Assembly (NCBI GenBank): GCA_033032865.1
Contig: JAWHQI010000750.1
Coordinates: 95,144 to 159,143, forward strand
Length of the DNA: 64,000 nt
Source: Dactylorhiza incarnata
Taxonomy: Eukaryota > Streptophyta > Magnoliopsida > Asparagales > Orchidaceae
Direction: 5' to 3'
The notes below the pieces were generated by a model that ran no database searches, was not told the origin of the DNA, and saw only the letters and a program-made list of their open reading frames with translations. This document shows, piece after piece, positions 11,520 to 22,989 of this stretch. How positions within the stretch are numbered: the first letter of the stretch is position 1; each line of letters starts with the position of its first letter. The translations under genes were made by a program, and so were the position numbers.

Positions 11520-11865
11520 TTTAGGTCGACGCCCCGTCGATAAAAAATAGTATTTGGCGCGCAAAAATATGTCGAGATTTCTTCTAGAAGCAACTCTGCC
11601 CGCGCTGTTATATCGATGTTGCGTTGATTAATATTCGACGCAACTTTGAGATTGTTTAGCAATCCATAAGTCGACGTAGTCCTGTTGACGTTACGTCGAT
11701 TTCCAATCGACGCGACCATGACTTTGATCAACGACCATAAAATCGACGCATGCGTCGATATGAACTTGACGCTGCGTCAAATTCTATTCGAATTATCCAC
11801 TCTGAGCGTTTCTTGACACTGGCGTAGAGTAGGAGTCGATGGTACGTCGACTTCTATTCGACGCA
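11520..11865. promoter_or_regulatory. Internal CGTCGA/TCGACG motif array of A
   Basis: More than a dozen degenerate GTCGA, CGTCGA and TCGACG units lie between gag and ORF2. The same motif fills the U3 of this element's own LTRs (8661-9075, 16660-17066). B (22345-22758) and F (56928-57147, 57517-57690) keep an array at the same relative place. Regulatory role is inferred only. Confidence 0.55.
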
Positions 11866-12094
11866 CCTCTGAATGAACATATCTATTTTCTTAGAAAATT
11901 CTTGTTGTTTTTCCGAGCAATTATGTTTATTGAAAATATAGCTTATGATATTAATTTTATGAACTGTAAGGACAGTCAAGGAAGTTTTTAAAGAAGAAAT
12001 CACTCCCTTGGTTTCATTTAGTTCATTCTTCATGATCCACATCTTTCTTCCCATTCCATCCTCTCTTGGGTGGGATCCTACCTAATCCTGCACA

Positions 12095-15000
12095 AATAAT
12101 TCAAATATTATAAGGAACCCAAGTTTCCTTGGGCCCTTTGCTTTTACCATTGTAGGGTTCATTGAAAGAATAGAAGGGTCATTCATGATACCCTTTTGGA
12201 TGATAAGGAATGAGTTTCCCAAACCTATGTTTATTATTTTGATGCTTAAAATGAGTATAGAATATATCTAAATATAAGAGACCAGCAGAGTGTTTTATTA
12301 CCCTAGGTTTGGCATTAGCCTTTTGATTGTTTAGTTTCTCTGCATTATTCTTCCCTTGAAATTTCTTTTCTTTGTTAAGATTTGCTTTATTACCTCTAGA
12401 TATTTTCTTCGGTTTATTAGCTTCCTGATCCTTAGTTTTTGCACTATCCTCACATAATTCATAGTTACTAGGTCTAATGAAGCTAACTGGATTTTTCCAG
12501 GCAGGTTTCCTTGGGATTTCTGTGCTAGTGGATGGCTCTGCTCCTATCCCTAGGTGATTAAATCTTATGGAGAGATGTTCTGTGATGTCTTTGAGTTTTT
12601 GACTCCTCATATTGAGAGAGTCCTCAAAGGCTTTTGCCTTTGCTAGCTCTTCTTTTAACTTTACATTTTCATTTCTTATTTCTATTAGCTGTGATTCTTT
12701 CTCCTGAATTTCATTTCTTAAGTTCTTATTTATTGAATAGAGTTCATCTCTTTTAAAATTTTCTAATTCTTCCTCATCTGCTTCTAATTCTTTTTGAATT
12801 TTAATAAAGTCATTACAAAATTCTTTGAAGCGGGTTTTAAAATCATCAAACAGGGATACCTATTCTTCTTCATCATCTGATGACATCCCCAGTGCCATCA
12901 TGCAAGCTGCTTCTGCTTCATCATCACTTTCAGATGATGATGAGCTTAACTGAAAGAAATCGTTGTCTACCTAAATCACCTAGAGGGGGGGGGGGGGGGG
13001 GGTGAATAGGTGATCTCCACTGCGATTGTGGAATAAAAATCTAGCACACACACAACAATAAATATCACAACACAGAGACACAAGATTTATAGAGGTTCCC
13101 CAAAGGTGGGTACTCCTCTCTGCTGCTCCGCCTATCTAGCACTTCGGGCTAGCGTCGACAACTTCACCAAAACTCAGATTTATCAACAAATCCTACACTC
13201 GGAGACAACGGCTCCTACAAACTCGGAGAACAACCTCTCCTACAAACTCAGAGTAAACAACTCTTACAACTCGGAGTAAACAACTCCTACAAAATAACTC
13301 GGAGTAAAAACTCCTACATGAATTAAATAAAGTTTGAAACGAAACTTCTCTTGAATCTCAATAGAGATTAACTTCAGATTTGGAGAGACTGAATCTTCTT
13401 CTTCCTTTAGAGTGAAAGCTTGGATCTTCAAGGATTAGGAAGAATAAAGAATCGGCAAACCTGATCTGAGTAGGCCCTTTGATTAATTTGAAAAGATCTT
13501 CAATATAGAGAGCAGCAACTAGATCAAAGGCCTTCTTATCTGAGAAATCTCTAGCAACACTGAAGAACGAATCTTGAGCGGCGCAGACTTTAGATCTCAG
13601 AAACTTGCTCAGCAAGAGAGAAAGAAATGGCTAGCTTCTTTTTAACAATCAGGTGATTTCTTGAGTTTGCCCTAAAAATAAAAGATTATTTATAGGGAGA
13701 CCTCCAACGGCTCGGGCGACAAACAAGGAGAGATCACCACGTGTACTGTACATGGCGGCCAACCCTAAATTTCAAAAACGAAACATAAATTTGAAATCCG
13801 TCTGTCCGTCATTCGTCGAGACTTTACGTGAACATTCGACGAATTGACTTAGCCATTGAAAAATACTGATCAAAGCTTGAAAACTGTCTTCTGTTTTCAT
13901 TCGTCGGAATTCGTCGGGAGTTCTCGAGAACATTCGACGAATTGACTTAGCCGCACATTTTCCTTCACAAGTCTGCCTTTTTGACTTCTGTCTGCGTTCG
14001 TCGATATTCGTCGGGAGTTCATGAGAACATTCGACGAATAGACTTTGCCGCAGAAATTTCTTCTTTAAACTAGAAATTTGGCTTCTGTCTGGATTCGTCG
14101 AGACTCATCGGAACTTCACGAGACATCTCGACGAATTGACTTAGCAAAAATCTCTTTTCTCCTGAAAACCTGCTCCACTCCTCAAACTTGAAAACCTTCA
14201 GTTATGAGTATATGAAGTACATCCCAATAGAGAGATTACACATGGACCAACACTTTGTTCTATACAATGAGGGATTACATTGTCTAGAACTGTGTTTGGT
14301 GATCCATTGCAACCTGACTTTGGTGTGCACTTAGCATTTAGACCTATTATAACACATCTAAACAGAAATCATCAAATACATCCTCAATTCAATTTAGTTC
14401 ACTAGGGGACATCTTCAAATCCAGGTAATTGTAGATACAATACCCAACATTAACTCTGCTTCAGAGTCACTCTAGGTTTCAACAATGAAACCCCTGACTT
14501 TCTTCTTGTCCTTCCCTTTGAAAGACTTCTTTTTCTTTTCATCTTTGATGCTGCTCCTATCCCTTTGTTCTTGTGGGCACTCAGGAGCTATGTGCCCTAG
14601 TTTGTTGCAAGTGAAGCAGATAATCTCCTTCCTTGGAGTCTTATCATATCTGGGCTTTGAGCTCCTTTGTCTTCTCCTTGAGTCTTCTGTCTTGACCCAT
14701 TTTATGAATCTCCTAGCCAGGAGACTGAACATCTCATCTTCAGGAGTGGAGGGCTCTCCTTCAGAAGCTTTTAGGGCAAGACTCTTGTGAGTAGGAGTTG
14801 AGACTGTCTCCTTAGTCTCTGTCTCTACCCTGCTCTTCAGAATCATCTCATAAGACTTCAGCTTTCCTAGCAAAGCATCAGTAGAGATATCTCTGTGGCT
14901 TCTAGACTCTCTGATGGCCCAGATTCTTGAATCCCATGAGCTTGGGAAACACATGAGGATTTTATCATTAATTTCAGTCAAGGATATCTTCTTAACCAAG

Positions 15001-15476
15001 CCTCTGAGCTCATTAATGATAAGGCTGAATATGTCATACATATCAACAACTATTTTTTCAGCTTTCTTCTGAAAGTTCTCATATTGGGATATGAGAAGGG
15101 ACTTCTTGTCCTTTCTTTCATCAGCACTTCCTTCTACAAGTCTGAAAAGTGACTCTCAGATTTCTTTAGCCGACTGACAGTCAGCAACTTTCTAGAAAAT
15201 GTCATATGACATTGTGGAGACCAGAATATTCATAGCTTTGGCATCACATGCCTTCTGCTTTTTCTCTATTTCAGTCCACTCAGCCCTAGACACAGGTTCC
15301 TGAGTTGAAGTCCCACTGACATCTTTCTTGTATGGAGTTGGTGGACCTGAAATTATGACATCAAAGACGTCTTCATCAATAGAGTTCATATACAACTTTA
15401 TTCTGATCTTCTAGAGTGTAAACTTATTTAGGTTACACACTGGAGGCCTTGTTGAGGCATAATCCTTAGAATTCAT
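12095..15476 (-). pseudogene. gag: gag of element A, split by a solo LTR
   Basis: Gag particle protein. Start ATG at 15476 (MNSKDYASTRPP); N-terminal UBN2-like part (YMNSIDEDVFDVI, 15395-15192), then 15041-14472 with TDALLGKLKSYEMIL, a basic SRRRQRSSKPRYDKTP segment and the CCHC knuckle CFTCNKLGHIAPEC. The solo LTR interrupts at 14450-12950. Beyond it come an acidic/coiled-coil region and the C-terminal part (12610-12179) ending near a GPKETWVP box at about 12120. In element C the corresponding WVPK box directly precedes the protease; here the protease and all of pol are absent. Several stops and frameshifts. Confidence 0.82.
12951..14449 (-). repeat. Solo LTR of another copia family (1499 bp)
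   Basis: Begins TGAAAGAAATCG, ends TACCCAACA, and is flanked by the 5-bp TSD TTAAC (12946-12950, 14450-14454). The host sequence GATGATGAGC...TCTGCTTCAGAGTC rejoins as in the uninterrupted gag of B (about 23870). It carries an 8-bp G-tract stem (12975-12982 with 13007-13014), the TTTATAGAGG block, and a U3 array of ATTCGTCG/CGACGAAT motifs (13805-14135), including nested inverted repeats at 13909-13942. The ORF 13358-13615 has no support. A solo LTR implies LTR-LTR recombination after insertion. Confidence 0.92.
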
Positions 15477-15553
15477 TTTCTTTATAAAATATTTTTGTAA
15501 TAAAGAAGAGTAGGAGGTCTTTTTGATCAAGGTGTTAACCTTTTATTGATCAA

Positions 15554-15569
15554 CCTCCCTCTGATACCA
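15554..15569 (-). other. Primer-binding site of A
   Basis: Minus strand TGGTATCAGAGGGAGG, 2 nt from the LTR edge at 15572; initiator tRNA-Met type. Confidence 0.92.
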
Positions 15570-15571
15570 AT

Positions 15572-17256
15572 TGAAAGTGCACAATGTGTCTCTGAGTGTA
15601 CTCTAGAGGGGGGGGGGGGGGGATGAATAGAGATTTAAAAATATTTCTATCCTATTTGTGTAAACACAATAAACACTAAGTATTGTGCTTCAATAATTCC
15701 ACACGCAGAATAAAACAAGTGATATTAAATAAAGCAGGAAATTAGTAAAAGATATGAGACAACACAGAAAATCACAACAAAGACACAAAGATTTTTGTAG
15801 AGGTTCCCCAAAATGTGAGTACTCCTCTCTTCTACCACCTGGTAGGAATGCACAACCTGTGCCCGAGTCTTTTGATAAGGAGACTCTTAGAACCAAAGAT
15901 CTTTTGATAAGGAGATCTTGAACCACAGATCTTTTGATAAGGAGATCTTGAACCACAGATCTTTTGATAAGGACATCTTGATCCACTAAATCCTTTGGAA
16001 GAGGGATTCTTAAAACTCTTTACAGTTGAGTTGAAGAGAGAAAGAAGAGGAAGAAGTAATAAGAAGAATTTTGTTCTCAGAATTCTATTGAAGCCTTCAA
16101 CTTCTTTTCTTTTGCTGGATCTGCTAATGATGAACCCTTGCTTATGATTGTGATGATTTGCAAGGGTTATAAGCTTCAGATCCTTTATACTTTCTTCTGA
16201 TTGAAATCTGGCTGCTATGAGATATTGATGAAGAGCAGCCTTCAGTTGTTCTATTCTGAGAGAGAGAGCAGTTCTTGTTCTTGTCTTTTTAGGGTTCCAG
16301 GAGGAAGAAGAAGAAGAAGAAGGAAGCCCTAATCGACAAGCTTTTTAAAATGTGTTGATTGTACTGTCGTTTTACTCACTGCTATTATTATTTATTGTCC
16401 ATGATTTGATTTGAATTCCTTTTCTCTTTTGGGTTGTCCTGAAAAGGTATTGGCTTAGACAATTAATCTCTCTTCCTTCTTTTGTTCATGACCCATCTGC
16501 CAACTATTTGAATCCTTTCCAAGAAAGCTTTTTCTGTCTTCTTGAATGCTCCTCTCCATTATAGGCAATAAACAAGCCATTGTAGAACGGTCTTTAGTAC
16601 TGTGGGCCTTGAGAGAGATCCAAAATGACAGCTAAAAAGGTTTCCTTTTCAGACTGTATTAGACGTTGCGTCGATTTCTCTTTCTCTCTTTTCGACGCAC
16701 CTTCGAGTTTTTGTAAGAGCAGCTTCGAATTGCTTCTTGCTGTGATTGAACCCCGATGTCGACGTTGCGTCGATTACTTATCGACGTAAGTGTCGAGTTG
16801 GAGGCTTGACTCTGAACTTTATCATCTGCGTCGAATTGTAGTCGACATTACGTCGACTTCAGATGGCTTCGAAAGATTCTTCCTTCTGCGTTGAGTTGAA
16901 ATCGAAGCTGCGTCGACTTCTAATGATACTTCGACATGCTCATTTCAACTACGCCGATATCCTTTCAACGTGGCGTCGACTTGATCTACTTTGACAGAAA
17001 GGTAGAGTTGCTTGGACTTCTAGTCTAAGTTACGTCGATATGAAGTCGAAGTTGCATCGAATACTATTCGACGCAACTGTTAACTCAACCCAATTTATGC
17101 TTGTCTTGCTCTGGTCTTGACACTCCAAGTTGTGTGTGATATCCTAGGACATCTAATGACCAAATTACCCTCACCATATAATGGGTAATTAAAACCTAAG
17201 AGATAAAATAACTTTAGATAATTTGTTAAGCTAAATCTAAGGAGTTTTTCCTAACA
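15572..17256 (-). repeat. 5' LTR of A (1685 bp)
   Basis: Same order of landmarks as 7572-9257 at nearly identical length: G-tract hairpin 15601-15632, tandem hairpins 15865-15980, CGTCGA array 16660-17066, end CCTAACA. The ORF 15690-15986 is the translated hairpin repeat. Confidence 0.93.
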
Positions 17257-17261
17257 AACGA
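17257..17261. other. TSD of A, right copy (left copy 7567-7571)
   Basis: AACGA on both sides of the TG...CA element, which fixes the limits of A exactly and shows no rearrangement since insertion. Confidence 0.92.
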
Positions 17262-18598
17262 TGAGTTAAAATACTAGCACTCGATCTTCGAATCACCGCG
17301 GAATAATAAAAGAAGAAAATTCTATTAAGAAATTTACTTTGACCGTGGAGGTTCGCGAATTCTAAACGCACCTCTCTCGAGGATACGTTCAGCTGAGTTT
17401 AGGTTGATCAACCGAACTCTAGTTCTATAATTGAAACCCCTAAAACTCACTTTAACGTGGTGAACCCCTCTATTGGATTTGACTCCAATCCGGGAGATTT
17501 ATGTCAACTTTTCTCAAGGGTTGCAATCAACTCTCTATCCTTAAGTGATCGATTCAAATTATGAGTCTCTCGACTACTAAATTACGAAAATAAGAGTGAG
17601 AATTATATATCGAAAATATAATCTCACTTCAATTAAATTAAGGGTAAATCTTAAGCATTTCAAAGAAGAGAAGAAGAAGATCTAATTGATTCATTGCGAA
17701 TATCATTTCTTGGATCATCTCGATCGAGTACTAATAGAAATTTAGCTACTCATTGAGATTAAGGAATTAACAAAAATAAAAGAGAACATGATAAAACAAG
17801 AGGGGAATAAGAAGTTAAGAGAACTAATTTTTTTGATTTGCAAATGAAAAGAAATACAAGCTATTGAAATAAAAATTATAACTATTGAATTGAAAGTACA
17901 ATTGCAAGAAAGAAAGAAGGATTACAAGAACTACTAAAAACATGAAAATAATACAAGAAATGAAGAATCTAACTCCTAAAAATTCGTCCCTTGAGTTCCA
18001 GAGGAGCTGGCTTTAAATATGCTAAAATTTAAGGTTACACACCCTTGGTCACGCCCATGACCAAGGGCATGTAAGGGGTGTGATCGATGCTGGTGCGGAA
18101 AGGGCGCCTTCTGGCTTCAATGCGGGCATTACGTGCGCATCACAGCCTATGCCACGCCCGTGACCTAGGGCGTGTAATCTTCAAAATGGCGCCTGGCGAG
18201 ATGCTTTCGACGGGAAGTGGCGCGAGATGAGTGACGCCCGTGACTGGGTGTCATGCCCTCGGTCACGCCCGTGACCAAGGGCGTGTAATTTTAATTGACA
18301 TCACAGCTGATCTGGCATATTGGAGGCGGGTCATGGCTGTGACCTGGGTCACGCCCTTGGTCACGCTCGTGACCTGGGGCGTGTACTTGGCGAATTTTCA
18401 CGGAATGAGCCTGGAGTGGTGGCAGAAGGTCTGGAACACATCTTGGGCTGTCACGCCCTTGGTCACACCCGTGACCTTGGGCGTGTACTTTGGATTTTTT
18501 TCTCAAAGAAAATCTAAAAAACATAAAATGAGCTTAAGTTAGCTCATAGAAGTGAAAAGAAACAAATTAAAAGAGACAATCCATTTATACTCATCCGT

Positions 18599-18743
18599 GA
18601 TAGAATGGTGGGGGTAAATCAACAAAAAATGGTGATATGCTCAAGATTGTGTTTGCAATGGTAGTGAATGTAGGCTAGGATGCATAGCCTTAAACAATCT
18701 AAAGGAAAGCCTAAATCATCTTCATAAAGTTAATCACTATTTA
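18599..18743. repeat. 145-bp direct repeat flanking the B complex, left copy
   Basis: GATAGAATGGTGGGGG...CACTATTTA; the right copy is 36275-36419, with the same length and about 8 differences by eye. It lies between the end of the H LTR and the damaged start of the left LTR of B. Confidence 0.85.
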
Positions 18744-20230
18744 AGGCTCTGTGTATTTTCTAGAGGGGTGAATAGATTTTAAAATATTTTCTACCCTAAT
18801 TAAGCACACACAATAAAAATGTAAGTATTATGCATCCAGGAAAACCAAAGACAGAATAAAGTATAAATGGATTGCTGAAAATAAAACACAGAAAAACTAA
18901 AGTATGGATACCACAGAAAATCACACACAAAGACACAGGAATTTTATAAAGGTTTTCCAAAATGTGGGTACTCCTCTCTTCTACCTCCCTGGTAGGATTG
19001 CACAACCTGTGCCTGAGTCTTTTGATAAGGAGACTCTTAGAACCACTGAATTCTTTAGAAGAGGCATTAATAAACTCTTTACAGTTGAAGGAAGAGTGAG
19101 AAGAAATGAGGAAGAAGAAAATAGAATTCTGTCTTTCAGAATTCTTCAGAAGCACTTATGTAGCTTCTGTCTTTCACAGGATCTGAAATGATGAACCCTT
19201 GCTTATGATTATGATGATTGCAAGAGTTATTTGACTTGATCCTTTTCTGTAAGTACTTCTTGTAAACAACTACTGTAAGATGAAGAAGAAGAAGCAGCTG
19301 TTATCTTTTCACTGTGCTGAAGGAAGACTTGTTCTTGTCAAAGGGTTTGAGAAGGAAGAAGATGAACACCCTATACCACAGACAAGAATAATAATCAATG
19401 CCTTAGTTTTTCTTCTCCCCTACAACATGCTTATCCTGTATGATTGGGAGTTCAAATCCTTTCTTCTTTTGGGTTGTCCTAATAAGGAATTCTTTTGAAC
19501 ACATCTTTCCTCTTTTGTTCCCGACCCGTCCATCAGTTTTGTATACCTTCTAAGAATGATTTTGCTGAGTCCTGGAATACTCCATTCCATTCTTGGCAAT
19601 AAATGAGCCGTCGGAGAACTGTCTTTAGTCTCGTGGTCCTTCTGAAAAGGTCTGAAAAGGACACCAGAAAAAGCTTCCTTTTTTGACTGTATTCGACGCT
19701 GCGTCAACTTTATCATTCTTCATGTCGACGCACCTCTGAGTTCTTATCAGAGTAGCTTCGAATTCCTTCTTAGCTATGGCTGAACTCAGATATCGACGTT
19801 GCGTCGATTACTAATCGACGCATCCGTCGAGTTGAAGCTTCGACTTGAACTTTAACTTATGCGTCGAATTGTTGTCAAAGTTGCGTCGACTTCTTAAATG
19901 GCTTCGACAAGCTCTTCCTTCTGTGTCGAGTCCCTTTCGATGTTGTGTTGACTTGACTTATACTTCGACAGGCTGATTAAGTTGCTTCGAGTTCTAGTTA
20001 GAGTTGCGTCGACATCAAGTCGAAGTTGCGTCGACTTTCATTCTACGCAAGTGTTAACTTAACTTATTTTGTGATTGTCTTGACTTGGCCTTGACACTCT
20101 AAGGTGAGTGTGATATCCTAAGACATCTAATGACCAATTACGCTTACTATACAATGAGGGTAATACTCCTAGGAAGTAAAATCACCTATAAATACCTTGT
20201 TAAGTTAAATCAAAAGGCATTTTCCCAACA
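18744..20230 (-). repeat. 3' LTR of B (left, 1487 bp, start truncated)
   Basis: Aligns with the right LTR from CTCTGTGTATTTTCTAGAGG onward; the expected TGAAAGTACACATTATG start is lost. The G-tract is only 4-5 nt. It has one GAGTCTTTTGATAAGGAGACTC hairpin (19016-19037) against three in the right LTR, a CGTCGA array at 19690-20046, and the end TTTTCCCAACA. Short ORFs 18796-19191, 19280-19498 and 19420-19716 are not supported. Confidence 0.85.
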
Positions 20231-20246
20231 ATCTCCCCCATTTATC
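20231..20246 (-). other. Polypurine tract of B
   Basis: Plus strand ATCTCCCCCATTTATC; purine-rich on the minus strand and directly adjacent to the LTR start. Confidence 0.82.
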
Positions 20247-20453
20247 TTAACAAATTTTACAGATTGTTTAAAGTGATTTTACACATACTTTGACAAAAAC
20301 ACAAATACAAATAAGACATACATAGATAATAAAATATGATAGAATGGAATCGCAGACCATTTCATACATTGTCAAGTAATTATATTGATCAACACAGATG
20401 TTTGCTTTAGATGTTATAATATAGAGTATTCATATTTACAGAATACCTGGACT

Positions 20454-22230
20454 TCAATGCTCCTTCTCAGGAGTTTTCCTTTTCCTTGAGAAGACCTTTG
20501 GTATCAACTTTCTTGTAGCAAACACAAAAGTTTCATTATCTTCAGGATCCTTGTCAGTTTCTTCATGAATTTCATTCTCTTTGAGAAGCCCCCCTGAGAT
20601 TATGCATTCTCTTCAGCATCATGAGCAGCTTCCTGAGCAATCTTTGATACTTCGTCTAAAAGTAGATCATCTTTAAGGAGCTCCCCCTGAGTTGATGGAA
20701 GCTCCCCCTGCGTTACTATAGCTGGCTCCCCTTGAATTGATGCAGACTTTGCTGGAGGATTCTCAACTGGCTCCACTTGAACTATTCTTATTTGGAAAAT
20801 AGTTAGCTTGTTTGGGTCATGAGCCTCAGTATCTGGAGAAATCTCTTCTGCAACACTCTTGTCCTTTTCCTGGACATTCTCAATTCCCTGGTTAAGTAAC
20901 TCCTCCTCCTGAATCTTCTCCCATTCTTAACCTTGCTGATAAGAGAGGTTAATAAATCTTTAGTGACCATGGAGGAAGATACAATTGTCTTGAGAGACAG
21001 GAGTGACTCTTTTGATTCTTGTATTTCTGACTTCATCTGGGAGTATTTCTTATTGAATTTTCTGGATTGACTGTCCAGTAGGTCAACAAATGTGCTTAAG
21101 CCCAACCCTACTGCCTTAAAGATGACTTGTTCAACATCAAAAGAGGGTGTATGAACATGAGATCTAAGAGGAGTAGGTGTGGGTTGAATAGTTGTGTGGA
21201 ATGCTGTGAGGTTATCATTGAAATCTGGAAGAGCTACAAGGGAGAGGGATTGATAGACTTATGGAGAGATATGAAATGGTGGTAGGGGAGTAGACTAATT
21301 TTTTGTGTTTATGGTGGATGGTTGTTGTTGTGGTTGGAGAGAGACCTGAGGTGCAGGTTCTGTAGCAAGGATGGATGAATTGGCCTGGTTGAGTGGGGCT
21401 GGATCAGCATCTTGATTAGTATCATGTTGAGTTGTTGGGGTGTCATGAGGAGGAATATTATCCCTTGGAGGATCTGGTAGATGTCTCTCTAAATCTTGAG
21501 GAGGTGGAGAAGGAGGAGGTGAGGGTGCAGATTGACCAGGCTTCAGATTCTGCCTTGTCCATTTGGAAAATATCCCTATATTCATTCTTTTGCCTGGAGG
21601 AATGAGCACCACTTTTGATTTGCATACCATGGGGTAGTGATGAGAGAGCACCTGACTCATTACTCTCATATATGCATTTTCTTTATGAGAATATTTGTGC
21701 CCAATCAGCCTTAAGAGGCACCTTCCCATGTTTATCTTCTTTTTCAGGACAAGAACTCCCATTATTTATAGTTGCTGCTTGGGAATAACATCATGTGCCG
21801 AGATCCTACACATCAACACCTTCTCTACTATATCAGCTAGGAATCTATATTTTTCTCCAAGATCAATCTTTTTCAGATTGATGTCCTTATCTTTCTTGAA
21901 CTGCATGATCTCTAGAACCTTTTTGATCTCTTCCCATGACAGTTTATCTGAATCACTGCCAGTTGAGAGGTCAAATGTTTGATTGAGTAGTTCCTCTGTT
22001 ATATGTACATTTGTCTCAAAAAATTTCCCATTGAGGGAACCATCATCTCCTATTTGCATAGTGTCCTTGAACTCTGCCAACTCTACATCAAGAATTTTGC
22101 ATCTTGTGGAGATCAACTTTGTTAGCTCAGCTGTTTGGAATAAGCCAAGAATGGCTTTGAAGCTTTTGACAGCAACATTGAAAGAGTCAACATCGACGTC
22201 AAAACCAAAATTTATCTTTGGAGGAGCCAT
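20454..22230 (-). pseudogene. ORF2 of element B (pol-replacing protein)
   Basis: Same protein as in A, starting MAPPKINFGFDVDVDSF (ATG at 22230; the open frame upstream to 22446 is non-conserved). It is open through the position where A and F have a frame break (SDKLSWEEIKKVL), then stops once at 21766 where A has Gln (KQL-stop-IMG). The continuation 21762-21295 holds KKKINMGRCLLRLIG, SKWTRQNLKPGQ and the Pro-rich linker. The coiled coil (FNKKYSQMKSEIQES) is at 21105-20803, and the conserved basic tail FATRKLIPKVFSRKRKTP ends at the stop 20456-20454. Function unknown. Conservation of both ends in A and B suggests a protein that was once under selection. Confidence 0.7.
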
Positions 22231-22344
22231 TGATTTTGAAGTACCTACAAAAGGAAACAAGAGAGAAAGAAAGAGATGAGGAAAAGATGCAGGGGAGTTG
22301 GGGAGAAGAAGAGCACGAGAGCAGGAAAGAGAGAATTCGAAAGC

Positions 22345-22758
22345 ATAATGAATTCGACGCCAATGATGCTTAAAAGAAGATGATTCATCGCACCTTAGGG
22401 TTTTATTCGAAGTATCGTCGACAAAGATTAATAGACAGCGCGCCAAAATATGTCGAAGCAGCTTCTAAAAGTGAAACTGTGCACACTAGTCATATCGACG
22501 TTGCATTGATTAGAACTCGACGCATCTTCAAATTTGACGAGCAACTATTAATTCGATGTAACCGTTGATATGAAATCGACGTTGCGTTGAATGTTATTCG
22601 AATTATCTGATTTGGACGGCTCTCGAAGCTAGTGTCGAATAGAATTAGACGGTACGTCGAATTCTATTCGACGCGAGTATGAATTAGCAGTTGTATATTG
22701 CTTTCGGAGTAGGCGTCGAGTAGAATTAGACGGTACGTTGAATTCTATTCGACGCAAC
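22345..22758. promoter_or_regulatory. Internal CGTCGA/TCGACG motif array of B
   Basis: Clustered motifs such as ATTCGACGC, GTACGTCGAATTC and TATCGACGTTGC between the gag end and the ORF2 start, matching the position in A. Function is inferred. Confidence 0.5.
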
Positions 22759-22989
22759 TCTGAATTAATAGTTCTATTTTCTTAGAAAGTTCTTGTTGTT
22801 TTTCCCAGCAATGATTTTTATTGAAAATAGTATTTATACTATTATTTTCATAAACTAAAGAAGATAATATGAAGATTTAAAGTAGAAATCACTCCCTTGT
22901 TGGATTTGGGTCCTTATTAGACCATTGTTCTTCATTCCCCTTCCATTATCTCCTAGGAGGGATCCTACTTACTCCTGCACAAATAACTT

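Larger units (their letters stand above)
7572..17256 (-). mobile_element. Complete gag-only copia-type element A
   Basis: LTRs of 1686 and 1685 bp, a tRNA-Met PBS, a PPT and a perfect 5-bp TSD AACGA (7567-7571 and 17257-17261). Sense order: LTR, PBS, gag (15476 to about 12095), CGTCGA array, ORF2 (11300 to 9488), PPT, LTR. No protease, integrase, RT or RNase H is visible in the 6.3 kb internal part, of which 1.5 kb is an inserted solo LTR. The layout resembles described TR-GAG elements plus an extra ORF; movement would need enzymes from another copia element. Confidence 0.93.
3389..18596 (-). mobile_element. LARD-like LTR element H (host of E1 and A)
   Basis: Left LTR part 3389-4577, internal region 4578-7379, right LTR 7380-18596 interrupted by element A. 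The two LTR parts match: GTGGTGAACCCCTC at 3392 and 17457, followed by more than 1 kb of clear similarity. The PBS (7352-7370) reads TGGCGTCGTTGTCGGGGAA on the minus strand, close to the tRNA-Asp-type PBS of Athila-like Ty3/gypsy elements. The internal region is only 2.8 kb and has no RT, integrase or protease, so H is non-autonomous. It is the oldest layer of this part of the nest. Confidence 0.8.
7380..18596 (-). repeat. Right (5') LTR of H, split by element A
   Basis: Real LTR sequence is 7380-7571 plus 17262-18596 (about 1.5 kb), starting TGAGCACTGAAATT and ending near TACTCATCC. The last 60 bp are shortened compared with the left LTR (a deletion between CAATCCAT and TTATACTC). The homologous palindromic GTCACGCCC array is at 18033-18490. 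Short ORFs here (18231-18542, 18291-18524) only translate that repeat array. Confidence 0.8.

Noticed and set aside
18231..18542. ORFs over the GTCACGCCC array as genes
   Set aside because: They only translate the palindromic repeats of the H LTR in several frames and both strands.
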